A stretch of 64,000 nt of DNA from Saussurea involucrata (Eukaryota; Streptophyta; Magnoliopsida; Asterales; Asteraceae): NCBI GenBank assembly GCA_033807775.1, contig JAWVWS010001069.1:27820-91819 (forward strand), given 5' to 3'. Numbering within the stretch: the first letter of the stretch is position 1; the number at the start of each line of letters is the position of its first letter. Below the pieces are notes generated by a model. It searched no databases. It was not told the DNA's origin and worked only from the letters and a program-made list of their open reading frames with translations. The position numbers and the translations under genes are program-made. Shown here in pieces: positions 1 to 10,193 of this stretch.

Positions 1-370
1 ATGCGATCCAAAAAAAATTGCAAGCCCGGTCTTCAAAAATCGGAGTCTTCGTTTTCGTCCAAAAATTAGCTTTCCGCAATCTTCTTTAATGTAGAGCTCC
101 AAATGACCGTTTTTTCGCAACCTAAAATACATAAAGTATAAAATAAGTTTTTTTGGTGATTTTTATAAGTTTTGTGTGATTTTTAGCCAAATTAATACCT
201 GGAAGTAATAATCTTTTATTTACGTAAATATTATTAAAATTGCTTAAAAGTGACTTAATGGGATAATAAAATGACTCAAAAATTGAAATTATACGCCTAA
301 AATAGGGTTAAATAAATAACCCTATCACAACCACAAATTCCTTTTACTCTTTAATTTCTAATATATTTGT
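1..370. repeat. AT-rich repeat-like sequence, possibly an LTR fragment
   Basis: No open reading frame of interest. The texture, including a short inverted motif GGGTTA..TAACCC around 304-325, resembles the non-coding termini of plant LTR retrotransposons. No boundary, primer site or target duplication is visible, so the class is a guess. Confidence 0.25.
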
Positions 371-380
371 TTTTCTTAGC

Positions 381-700
381 AATCAATATGAAAAGGGATA
401 TCATTTTATCTAACATCCTCACTTCATAAATGACCTCCATGTAAAACTATATTATAAAATAAAAGTCCCGTCAAATTTTTATATAAGTTATTTTACATTA
501 CTCACCTAATATATCCATTAGTTGATATGATCAATGAGTAACCTTAGCTTTAAGCATTTAATAATTTTTTAAGGGATTCATATGCTTTGATGTAAACTTT
601 TATAGCGCTTCATGAGGACAAATGTGTTGATAGCGGGGTGTTTCTCTTGCTATAAATTCATAGAAGAGATACCTATAGAAATCCAATATTTTGCACCTCG
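381..700 (+). promoter_or_regulatory. Relic promoter of a lost fourth nsLTP2 copy
   Basis: This stretch matches, in order, the upstream regions of the three nsLTP2-like copies: the 'tcacttcataaat' segment, the 'gattcat..tttgatgtaaac' segment, the 'gcttcatgaggac' segment shared with copy 3, then 'ggggtgtttctct' followed by a TATA box (TATAAATT, 651-658). It continues into the same 5'-leader start ('gaagagatacctatagaaat') and then diverges at about 690, before any start codon. It is therefore the promoter and transcription-start region of a former array member whose coding part has been lost. Confidence 0.6.
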
Positions 701-837
701 TCTCTTTATAGATCGTTGTTATCTATTATACAAGTCATAAGTTGTTATAAAAACGTATTAGCTTCTCCTCATAGCCTATGAAACCATTCATCCGATCAAT
801 TTCAATGTCATATAACTTTATTGCCACTAGACCAATG

Positions 838-1440
838 CACATGACCACATCACCATGCTATAATCTTGTGACTTAATGAACGTATTATTTCAAGTTCTTG
901 GCTTAAAATAGCATTTGTTCAAAATGAAAATACTGCTTAATGAAGCACATGAAATTTTCCGAACTATTAAGATATTAACTTAAATAACATAAATTTCAAC
1001 ATGTCTTTTGATTAAATAGCCTTTATACAAAAATAAGTGTAGAAAATACATCAATTTATTTGTCAAATCCTATATATGTCAAAAGTCTTAACAATAGCAA
1101 GATAGTTGCTGAAGAATTAATTTCCATGTAATTTAATCAACAAACTTTAAAACTACTTAATTTCCAATGACTAATTAAGCACCGTTGTCATGTGGAAAAA
1201 TGTTCACTCAATAAAGGAGTTGAAGTTAAAAATTAAAAATTAAAAATTAAAAATTAAAAATTAAAAATTAAAAAAAAAGTTTGGAAGATATGAAACTATT
1301 ATATGTTGGTAAGAGATTTTGTTTTATTTAGACTGTTGGATGAATAGAAATTTTGATTTAGGATTTTTGATGGTAATATTTTGATTTAGGGTATTGATAT
1401 GTTTGGTTCAATTTTTTTAGAAGGTCAACTTGCTTTTTTT
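838..1440. repeat. Spacer repeat of the nsLTP2 array, copy a
   Basis: Non-coding sequence repeated in the same orientation at about 15973-16630, with a shorter third copy at about 15000-15240. Shared landmarks are the 'atgaccac' start, the 'acataaa..tcaacatgtc' block, the 'catgtaatttaatcaac' block, the 'gtggaaaaatgttca' block and the end 'ggttcaattttt..agaaggtcaac'. It shows that a unit larger than the gene itself was duplicated. Confidence 0.65.
1227..1272. repeat. Short tandem repeat (AAATTAA)n
   Basis: About six units of the 7-mer aaattaa followed by an A-run, seen directly. It is absent from the paralogous spacer near 16450, so it arose after that duplication. Confidence 0.8.
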
Positions 1441-1539
1441 GAGCTTATGACTACCAGTCTACCAACTAGCTTATGACTTATGAGTCAACATCTAGCTTAT
1501 CAGCTATCAGCTAACTTATGAGCTAGTTTGCCAAACATA
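1398..1539. mobile_element. Possible hAT-type MITE
   Basis: About 142 bp bounded by the inverted 9-mer TATGTTTGG (1398-1406) and CCAAACATA (1531-1539). The interior is filled with 'agcttatcagctatcagctaac'-type motifs typical of small hAT-derived elements. I cannot define an 8-bp target duplication. The left terminus also lies in the duplicated spacer at about 16585, so the ends are uncertain. Confidence 0.35.
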
Positions 1540-1873
1540 GCCTAACAATCAATTTGAAAAAAATATAATTTATATACTATTTAAGTTAACATACGTGACT
1601 TCATAAATAATCTCCATTATATAATATAAAAGCTAATTATTTTTAAAAACGACCCATTAAATTATTTTTCATTTCTAATTTACAAAATTTAACTTGTTTG
1701 TGGTTTAGACTTTTTAGCTCCATTATTTCCAAAAAAATTCACAAAGTAGCCTTAATTAAGCTTTAAAGATGCTTTAAAGATTTAATAACTTTTTTTGCTA
1801 AGGATTCATGTTTTGAAGTAAACGCTACTCATGTTTTAAACCACATTTGTCTATTGAGGGGTGTTTCTCTTTC

Positions 1874-1881
1874 TATAAATA
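1874..1881 (+). promoter_or_regulatory. TATA box of nsLTP2 copy 1
   Basis: TATAAATA lies 79 bases before the ATG at 1960. It sits in a block conserved with copies 2 and 3 (TATAAATA at 4211-4218, TATAAATT at 17951-17958), each followed by the same C/T-rich leader. The expected transcript start is around 1905. Confidence 0.7.
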
Positions 1882-1959
1882 CATGGAAAAGATGCCTACA
1901 GAAATGCAACTCCTCAAAAACCATTAATTTCTCTCTTTGCATTTTTCGATTAGTCAAAA

Positions 1960-3425
1960 ATGAAGTCAACAACGTACATGGCGGTATGTGTAATAGCAAT
2001 TTGGGTGATAGTCTTGGCTGGATCCCAAGTGATGAATGCGACGACATGCTCTGTGTCAGAGATATTACCATGTATTGCATCCATTCCACTTCCACTACGG
2101 TTGTTACTATCGAAACCACATTCACCTCCCCACTCATCACCGCCACCTTCGTCCCCGCCCAGGTCATCACCGCCACATTCGTCGCCGCCCAGGTCATCAC
2201 CACCAACTTCTTCCCCGCCCAGGTTATCCCCGCCACCTTCTTCCCCACCCAGGTCATCCCCGCCACCTTCTTCCCCACCCAGTCATCCCCGCCAGCTTCG
2301 TCCCCGCCCAGGTCATCGCCACCACCTTCGTCACCGCCAAGGTTATCACCGCCACCTTCTTCCCCACCCAGGCCATCACCGCCAGCTTCTTTCCCGCCCA
2401 GGCCATCACCGCCACCTGCGTCCCCGCCTAGGTCATCACCGCCACCTTCGTCCCCGCCCAAGTCATCGCCGCCACCTTCGTCCCCGCCCAGGTCATCGCC
2501 GCCACCTTCGTCGCATCCCAGGTCATCACCGCCACCTTCTTCCCCGCCCAGGTCATCACCGCCAACTTCTTCCCCGCCCAGGTCATCACCGCCAACTTCT
2601 TCCCCGCCCAGGTCATCACCGCCACCTTCTTCCCCGCCCAGGTCATCACCGCCACCTTCTTCCCCGCCCAGGTCATCCCTGCCACCTTCTTCCCCACCCA
2701 GGTCATCCCCGCCACCTACTTCCCCACCCAGGCCATCCCCTTCACCTTCTTTTCCTCCCAGATCATCATTGCCACCTTCGTTGCCACCCATGTCATCAAC
2801 ACCACCTTCTTCACCACCCCAGTCATCACCGTCATCTTCGTCATCGCCACCTTTGTCGCCTCCTACAACATCACCACCACCACCTTTCTCACCACCCGTG
2901 ACATCACCACCGCCACCTTTGTCACCACCCACGACATCACCACCGCCACCTATGTCACCACCAGCGACATCACCACCGCCACCTACGTCACCACCCACGA
3001 TATCACCACCCCCAGTTTTGTCACCACCAGCGAAATCACCACCGCCACCTTTGTCACCACCCTCGACATCACCACCGCCACCTTTGTCACCACCTGCGAC
3101 ATCACCACCGCCACCTTTGTCACCACCTGCGACATCACCACCTCCACCTTTGTCACCTCCTGCCACAACACCACCGCCACCTTTGTCACCTCCTGCAACA
3201 TCACCACCGCCACCTTTGTCACCCCCCGCGACATCACCACCGCCACGTTTGTCACCACCCGCGACATCACCACCGCCACCATCCAATCTTTGTTGCAGGA
3301 AGTTGGCAGAACAACTCTCATGCATATGTGGGTACATAAGGAACCCAATACTGAGAGAGTATTTTATTTCTCCTAAGTTCAAGAAGCTTGCTAGCATTTG
3401 TGGCGTTACCCTTCCCAAGTGCTAA
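1960..3425 (+). pseudogene. Type-2 nsLTP with giant proline-rich loop, copy 1
   Basis: A secreted lipid-transfer-like protein. Residues 1-27 form a hydrophobic signal peptide (VCVIAIWVIVLAG core, likely cut after Asn-Ala). Cys1 and Cys2 (residues 30 and 38) are 7 residues apart. The C-terminal half begins with the CC pair at 3291-3296 and continues X8-CXC-X23-C-X6-C to the stop at 3423-3425, exactly the type-2 nsLTP pattern. The normal 13-residue Cys2-Cys3 loop is replaced by 1217 nt of Ser/Pro-rich repeats: first about 20 units of RSSPPPSSPP (30 bp), then about 12 units like LSPPATSPPPP (33 bp). At about 2281 one G is missing from the repeat word cccaggtcat, shifting the frame. Restoring one base would make the insert 406 codons and place both halves in phase. 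There is no intron, as is usual for nsLTP2. It is either a recent pseudogene or an assembly error in the repeat. The extensin-like part is probably a cell-wall module if expressed (inference). Confidence 0.85.
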
Positions 3426-3610
3426 TATATTGACCCCCAAGTTGGTTTTTAAGAGAACACTACTGATCCTATATAATATTTGTGTTTTTATCTCTCTCTA
3501 GATCTCTTAAGTTACTAGAGTTGTGACTAATATGTCTTCTATATTTAAATATACTAGTTTTATGATGGAATAAAGAGTCTGTGAGAACTTTTCGTCTTAT
3601 TGGTTCAAAC
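3426..3610 (+). terminator. 3' flank and polyadenylation region of copy 1
   Basis: This block is conserved after all three copies (here, about 6756-6960 and 18250-18430). It includes the 'gatcctatataatattcgtg' type segment and AATAAA at 3569-3574. The AATAAA is a plausible near-upstream polyadenylation signal about 145 bases after the stop codon. Confidence 0.5.
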
Positions 3611-4210
3611 TTTCAATATAATGTTGGTTTTGATTTTCTACAATGTTGGTTTTGAGTTTCAATAAAATATGGTGTTTGGAAAGTACTTGGAATTACTGTT
3701 GTGAGATTTGATTGGATTTCCCTCCAAAAAATTGAAATTTTGATATCAGACGTACAAATAAATTTTCTTAAAAGTACTTATCATTTTGAGTTACATATTT
3801 TCTATTTGGTATTCAATTATAAATTATTGGCAAGAAGACAATAATGTTTCATTCATCATTGCTCAAGCTACATTTACTTTGCATATTAACAATCAATTTG
3901 AAAAGAAAAAAAAAATTAATTTAAGTTAACATACGTGACTTCATAAATAATCTCCATTACAAAATATAAAAGTTATTTATTTTTAAAAACGACCCAGCAA
4001 ATTATTTTTCATTTCTAATTTACCAATTAATTGTTACAAAATTTAACTTGTTTGTGGTTTAGTAGCTCCATCATTTCCAAAACAAACCACAATGTAGCCT
4101 TAATTAAGTTTTAAAGATTTAATAACTTCTTTTTCTACGGATTCATGTTTTGAAGTAAACGCTATTCATGTTTTAAACCACATGTGTCTATTGAGGGGTG
4201 TTTCTCTTTA

Positions 4211-4218
4211 TATAAATA
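4211..4218 (+). promoter_or_regulatory. TATA box of nsLTP2 copy 2
   Basis: TATAAATA, 79 bases before the ATG at 4297, in the same conserved block as copy 1. Upstream homology with copy 1 begins at about 3880. Confidence 0.65.
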
Positions 4219-4296
4219 CATGGAAGAGATGCCTACAGAAATGCAACTCCTCAAGAACCATTAATTTCTCTCTTTGCATTTTTCGATTAGTCAAAA

Positions 4297-6755
4297 ATGA
4301 GGTCAACAACATACATGGCGGTATGTGTAATAGCAATTTGGGTGATGGTCTTGGCTGGATCCCATGTTACGAATGCGACGACATGCTCTGTGTCAGAGAT
4401 ACTACCATGTATTGCATCCATTCCACTTCCACTACGGTTGTTACTATCGAAACCACGTTCACCTCCTAACTCATCACCGCCACCTTCGTCGCCGCCCAGG
4501 TCATCATCGCCACCTTCGTCCCCGCCCAGGTCATCACCGCCACCTTCGTCCCTGCCAAGGTCATCCCCGCCACCTTCTTCCCCGCCCAGGTCATCACCAC
4601 CACCTTCGTCGCCGCCAAGGTCATCACCGCCACCTTCGTCGCCGCCAAGGTCATCACCGCCACCTTCTTCCCCACCCAGTTCATCACCGCCATCTTCTTC
4701 CCCGCCCATGTCATCACCGCCACCTTTGTCCCCGCCCAGGTCATCACCGCCACCTTCGTCCCCGCCCAGGTCATCACCGCCACCTTCGTCGCCGCCAAGG
4801 TCATCAACGCCACCTTCTTCCCCACCCAGTTCATCACCGCCATCTTCTTCCCTGCCTAGGTCATCATCGCCACCTTCGTCCCTGCCCACGTCATCACCGC
4901 CACCTTCATCCCCGCCCACGTCATCACCGCCACCTTCGTCCCCGCCTAGGTAATCACCGCCACCTTCTTCACCGCCTAGGTTATCACCTCCACCTTCGTC
5001 CCCGCCCAGGTCATCACCACCACCTTCCTCCCCATCCAGGCCATGCCCTCCCAGGTCATCATTGCCACCTTCGTCATCACCCATGTCATCAACACCACCT
5101 TTCTCACCACCCCAGTCATCACCGCCATCTTCGTCATTGCCACCTTTGTCGCCTCCTACAAAATCACCACCACCACCTTTGTCCTCCGCCTAGGTCATCA
5201 CCCCCACCTTCGTCGTTGCCAAGGTCATCACCGCCACCTTCTTCCCCACCCAGGTCATCACCGACATCTTCTTCCCCGCCCAGGTCATCACCGCCACCTT
5301 TGTCTTCGCCCTTGTCATCACCGCCACCTTCGTCCCCGCCCAGGTCATCACCGCCACCTTCGTCGCCGCCAAGGTCATCAACGCCACCTTCTTCCCCACC
5401 CAGTTCATCACCGCCATCTTCTTCCCCACCTAGGTCATCATCGTCACCTTCGTCCCTGCCCACATCATCACCGCCACTTTCATCTCCGCCCACGTCATCA
5501 CCGCCACCTTCGTCCCCGCCTAGGTCATCACTGCCACCTTCTTCACCGCCTAGGTTATTACCTCCACCTTCGTCCCCGCCCAGGTCATCACCACCACCTT
5601 CTTCCCCATCCAGGACAACCCCTCCCAGGTCATCATTGCCACCTTCGTCACCACCCATGTCATCAACACCACCTTTCTCACCACCCCCATCTTCGTCATT
5701 GCCACCTTTGTCGCCTCCTGCAACATCACCGCCATCTTCGTCATTATACAAGAGTTTTTGCCGGCGAACATAATGTGTCGCTGTCAAATATACATTTGCC
5801 GGCGAAACATAGTCGTTGGTAAAAACTAGTCGTCGGCAAAAACTAATCTCAAATAATCATATAAAATCCTTTATCCGAAGGCTAAATACTTTTGTCGGCA
5901 TAATTTTACCGTTGGGAAAATTTTCTTTGACTTTTTGGTCAAAACTTTGTTGGCCAAAAATCCGCCGACAAAAGTTTTTTTTTTAAACAAACTGTTTATG
6001 TGATAATTAAAACACATGGATTCTTGATAGCATCATGTTGTTTCCCATATGATCAAATAAAGATGATTTTATATACCAAAACTACTATAAAGTTGGTTTT
6101 ATATGAGACCTAAAATGCCTAATTGTATAATATATTACTTTATGCAACTTAAGTTTAATTATATGGCCAAACTATATATTAAACACCGTATTTAAAGCGT
6201 TACAAACGGTTTATAAGAGGTTTTTAAGCGTATTATACACTTTTGAAATGAAGTGTCTTATTAACTTTTTATATGACACTTTTGAGAAAAGTCCTATAAA
6301 CACGTCACGTCTTTTTATATGACATTTGTGTTTCTAGAAAAAATTTACAAATAGTGTCGTACAAAATAACTAATAAGACATTAGTTTTGAATCTGTATTG
6401 TTCTCAATTCTTTTTTAGTAGAAAACAATACTTCAATTGATTGAGCGTCCGGTTAATTTTAGTGTTGTGAGTTTGCTTAACCTAGGTCAGCTGCACCATC
6501 TTCTTCACCACCCAATCATCACTGCCATCTTCGTCATCGCCACCTTTGTCACCTCCTGCAACATCACCACTGCCACCTTTGTCACCACCCGCAACATCAC
6601 CCCCGCCACCATCCAACCTTTCTTGCACGAAGTTGGCGGAACAATTCTCATGCATATGCAGGTACATAAGGAACCCAATACTGAGAGAGTATTTTATATC
6701 TCCTTAGTTCAAGAGGATTGCTAGCACTTGTGGGGTTACCCTTCCCAACTGCTAA
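4297..6755 (+). pseudogene. Type-2 nsLTP with proline-rich loop, copy 2, broken
   Basis: Same architecture as copy 1: signal peptide, Cys1-X7-Cys2, then the 30-bp RSSPPPSSPP repeat. Lesions seen directly: a serine codon TCA changed to TAA (4951-4953); a 1-bp insertion at about 5185 that moves the repeat into another frame; about 740 bp of foreign sequence between about 5746 and 6485; a 1-bp deletion in the repeat near 6510; Cys3 of the CC pair changed to Ser (TCT, 6621-6623); and AAG changed to TAG at 6705-6707. Sequence before the interruption reaches the SPPATSPP stage of the repeat, while sequence after it restarts at an earlier stage. The gene may thus be a recombinant between two copies and not a simple insertion. 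The final Cys8 and stop are at 6750-6755. Clearly non-functional. Confidence 0.85.
5746..6485. mobile_element. Foreign insert in copy 2, possibly a CACTA remnant
   Basis: Non-coding sequence breaking the proline-rich repeat. The left edge (CATTATACAAGAG..TTTTTGCCGGCGA) resembles a degraded CACTACAAGAG-type CACTA terminus. It is followed by inverted GTCGGCAAAA/GCCGACAAAAG words typical of CACTA subterminal arrays. From about 6180 the sequence has 'ttatatgacac' repeats. No matching right terminus or target duplication is visible. Confidence 0.4.
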
Positions 6756-6818
6756 TATATATATTAGACCCCAAGTTGTTGTTGAAGGAGAATACTATTG
6801 ATCCTAATATTTGTGTTT

Positions 6819-6864
6819 CTCTCTCTCTCTCTCTCTCTCTTTATCTCTCTCTCTCTCTCTCTCC
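6819..6864. repeat. (CT)n microsatellite in the 3' flank of copy 2
   Basis: About 40 bp of CT dinucleotides broken once by TTAT. The equivalent position after copies 1 and 3 has only a few CT units, so the expansion is specific to copy 2. Confidence 0.9.
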
Positions 6865-7078
6865 CTATGTCTAAACTATATCTTATGTATTTAAATATAC
6901 CAATAAAGAGTCTGAGAGAACTTGTTGTCTTATGTATATTGGTTTTAACTTTCAGTACGTTGGTTTTAACTTTCACTAGAATGTGTTTTTTGGAACGCAT
7001 ATGGAATTACTTGTGAGATTTCATTGGATTCCACTCTAGAAAAAATAAAGTTTGGTGTCAGACGTACGAATAAGCATT

Positions 7079-7290
7079 CACTACAAGAAAAATGAGCTTA
7101 GGAAGAAACTTTTAGAAAATGTTTTGAAGCTATATCTAAAAATGATTTTTAGGGAAGGAATGAAAAGGTGTTTTTGAGTCAAAGGATACATTATCAAATA
7201 TGTCCCTAAAGGTTTTAGAGACACTTCTTAAAAACGTCTCTAAAAGTAGAAACAAAACCTTTAGCGACATATACTTAAGGGTCCCTAAAA
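7079..7290 (+). mobile_element. Left terminus of a CACTA element
   Basis: Begins CACTACAAGAAAAA, a canonical plant CACTA end, inside the 3' flank of nsLTP2 copy 2. The flank matches copy 3 up to 'aataagcatt' and stops exactly here. It continues into inverted and direct words such as 'gtccctaaa' and 'gagac..gtctc', as expected for a subterminal array. No matching right end was found in the next 8 kb. Confidence 0.6.
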
Positions 7291-8109
7291 GATAAAAGTT
7301 TTTTTTAAATAAAATAAAATTAGAACAATCGTTTAGTTACGCTTTCATAACTTAATAAAGTGTATCTGAAAGATTTTTAAAATAAATAAAAATTATATAA
7401 GAAATCGTGATTTTTAATTGAATAGAACGAACCCTAGTTTTTCTCTTCTTGCCTCCCACGTCCGTCTCTCTCGCCTTCCGCGACCAACAGTCTCTCACTT
7501 TCCTTGGGGGTTGGGACCATCGCCAAACCCTTTCATTCCTTGCCTCTTCTATCGGGTTCGGTGGTTCCTCCTTCTCCGATTGAAAACCAAACCCTACTCG
7601 ATTCGTAACCACTATTCTACACTATGCTTGATGTTCTACCCTATGCTTGATGTGGTAATGATTTGGAACTTGATGCTTAAAGTGTTTCATGTGTGCGTTT
7701 AATCCTCCTCTTCTATCATCGGCTATCTACACTATATCATAGTTTCACCATGCTTCTTTTAATAACCGAATTCGAAATCCAATATATTTGTTACTGTAAT
7801 TAAGATTTGGTTTAGATTTCTACTTCCACTTCCACCCAAGACGCTGCCTTGTTATCGTATCCTAATCGTATCCACTTCTTCATTCGTATTCCCTTTTGAG
7901 GTAATACTTTAGTTCTCCATGGAAAACTATGCAGTGAAATCATGAGAAAATCGAGACCAAAGAAACAACAACCGGAAACTATCACCAAACTATGGAAGGA
8001 ACTCTCAGAATCTCATAATCTTCAAAATAGGACACTATTAAATTTATTATAAATACAGAAAAATCTGTCCAATTTTATTAGGAAAGATTTCTTCATTCCC
8101 CCCATCAAG
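7290..8109. other. Non-coding stretch with a gene-5'-end texture
   Basis: Around 7425-7610 the + strand has 'aaccctagtttttctcttc' followed by a C/T-rich, GC-richer segment. That is the usual look of a plant 5' UTR or first exon. An open frame of 94 codons (7418-7702) has no recognisable domain. It may be a host fragment captured by the CACTA element that starts at 7079. The remainder to 8109 shows nothing recognisable. Confidence 0.3.
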
Positions 8110-8676
8110 TTACACTACACCAAATGTCACTTAGGCAACAAATGAAAAATGTTGCCTAAGAGAGATTTATGTGTTGCCTAAGCAGTGTTGCCTTCTCAAT
8201 GTTGCATAAGAACCTAGGCAACATAGACAAACATTATATGTTGCCTAAGCAGACTCCTTAAGAAACACACAACAGGTTATATTGCCTATAAAAAAACATA
8301 TGTTGCACCAAACAAACACTAAGTTAACATTAAATTTATACATGTGTTTCCTAAGATATCAACTTAGACAACATACTCTATTTACGTATGTTGCTTTTGA
8401 AATGTGAATAATATAATATTTATCTTTAGGCAACACTTATAGATAAGTTGCCTAAGATGTTTTATGTAAAAAAATATTACTGCTCATTTTGTGCACCATG
8501 ATGCAGTTTTTTACTTCATGATTTCTACAAACTCTCATAAACAAACAAACTCGTGTGAGTCGGCAAACAACTCCAATAACCATACAAAACTAATAAATTA
8601 AATAATTGAAAGATAACGTTTTTCCTAAATAAGTCCAAAAGTAGGCAACAAGTTCAAAAACATAAAAATTAAAAAA

Positions 8677-9135
8677 TTAACCTAAATCATTGTTCGTCGG
8701 GGTTGTTGAGTTGGAGTTTGCATCACTAGCAACACCGCACATACGCATTAAAGATTCTATCATGTCTCTTTGTTTGGCGGCTTCTTTTCTTTGTTCAGCG
8801 GCTTCTTTTTTTGCCTCCTCTTGTCCCTCTTTCAGTAAGCGAATCTGCTCGTCGCGCTCGGCAAGTTCTCGCCGCAAATCATCCTCGTTAACCGTAGACA
8901 CCGACATAGAGGTTCCTTTTGCCAGACCTCTCATCCTCGGAGCTCGAACCACCAAGCTACCCATACCTCGAACAACCGTCCCTACCGACGGACCAAGTAT
9001 TTGCTCAATCATTGATATTTCTTTTTCAATTGGGCAAAGCATTGGAGGAACAACAGAATCTGAAGTGTCATCAAAATCATTCTTTATATTCTCAATAGCT
9101 TCCTCAACAAGTTTATGTAAATATGATTCAAACAA
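8677..9135 (-). pseudogene. C-terminal part of a Transposase_24/TNPA-like protein
   Basis: A 152-residue frame. Residues about 15-65 carry the acidic and hydrophobic segment with a GPSVGTVVRG-type motif. Residues about 85-135 are a charged coiled coil (alternating Glu/Arg/Lys/Gln with EEAKKEAAEQRKEAAK). This matches the tail of the plant Ptta/En-Spm Transposase_24 family. The second frame, at 63672-63960, has the same domain order in another element. It is probably the DNA-binding accessory product (TNPA role) of the CACTA element. Confidence 0.65.
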
Positions 9136-9198
9136 TTATTAACATGTTTAAAACTATAAACAACATTTTTTTAATTACAATTATTGCAAGTGTTTAAA

Positions 9199-9411
9199 TT
9201 ATATATGGATAAAAAGTGCATTAATCATTTTTTTACAAATCATCATACTATAAGTACTTACTTTATGATCTTCGCTTTTAGTGGTCTCGGCAATTGTACC
9301 GAGATATGGAGCCACATGTCCGTTAGCTTCAAGTCTATTAGCCCTAAACCGGAACAAAGTCGGTCCCGATTTATGCTCGATCCTATTTTTGGACAATCTT
9401 GTTTCCGACAT
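9199..9411 (-). pseudogene. Transposase_24 middle segment (S-x-TRLSKNR motif)
   Basis: A 70-residue frame starting MSETRLSKNRIEHKSGPT and continuing FRFRANRLEANGHV. This is the conserved basic 'SETRLxNR' stretch found in the centre of plant Transposase_24 proteins, directly upstream (in coding sense) of the coiled-coil tail at 8677-9135. It is separated from the tail by an AT-rich gap that could be an intron. Confidence 0.55.
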
Positions 9412-9485
9412 TCTTTTTGATTTATTCTACAACATGAGAAACACTTATTTTACAATCTAAACTCAACAATAATTTGTATATTTAA

Positions 9486-10193
9486 TTATTTACTCGTTAA
9501 ATACCTTCCATGTTTCTTCTTCAAAAAGCGTGCACAAAAAGTCCCACTGATCTGACCGATGTACAAAGTTTTTTGGAATGGGGAGACGACCTTGATGCTT
9601 GTACAACGTGTGGCAATCAGTTTTCCACCTATTGTATGCATGACACGCAGTTTTGTAGATCCACTCAAATAGGGCTTTACCCGGAGGTCCATCAAAATCA
9701 ATCTAAAAAAAACCTAAAAAGCAAATACAAATCAAAATGAAATAAAAAGTTAAATCATTATTAATAAGATGTACAAATCAATTAAAAAAATAAGAACTAA
9801 CGATAAAAATGTACTTACGCTAAGTTGATCAACTACAATCATAAAATCATTTCTCGTGTGCTTAAAATAATAACTTTCGGTCAACATCGGAATATGTTCA
9901 CGAACAATGCTCCCGATTTGCTTTGCGATCCTAGTAACACTGTTTGTGTCAGGCAAACCCTTATCCATGCTCCACTTGAGAGGGAGGCGTTTATTTTCAT
10001 TGTTTGCGATGTCTCTCTTGATCACCTTTCCCGTGATAATCCCCCATCTTGCCTTTTTTGTCACCGGCTCTTCCGTCGGTTCAACGTGGATGCGGGTGCG
10101 GCAAAAATTAATACGTATATCTAAAGCCGATGGCCCACTAGTAGACGTGCGCATCTCGATGTCTGGAAGTGCCACATCCGTAGTCGGTGACAC
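9486..10193 (-). pseudogene. Transposase_24 N-terminal segments
   Basis: Frames at 9750-10193 and 9486-9701 hold pieces of the Transposase_24 N-terminus. These include a KKARWGIITGKVIKRD-like basic patch, a KRLPLKWSMDKGLPD segment and a SVTRIAKQIGSIVREHIPM segment. Together they match the 'rG.t...l...g.kl.v.f...g.pig.n...f...lG...R...p' pattern of the family. The pieces are in different frames with AT-rich gaps that could be introns or decay. They lie directly downstream of the truncated TNP2-like part. Confidence 0.55.

Noticed and set aside
2150..3280. Regularly spaced repeats resembling a CRISPR array
   Set aside because: They are contiguous codon repeats with no unique spacers, in a plant genome.
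1829..3418. 529-codon minus-strand frame rich in GGGDVAGGDKG
   Set aside because: It is the antisense of the proline-rich repeat. The 30/33-bp periods keep all frames open; only the + strand has signal peptide and cysteine motif.
4287..5787. Gly/Asp-rich minus-strand frames and His-rich plus-strand frames
   Set aside because: Shadows of the copy 2 repeat in other frames.
6764..7016. Open frames rich in Leu/Ser or Arg/Glu over the CT tract
   Set aside because: Products of the (CT)n microsatellite.
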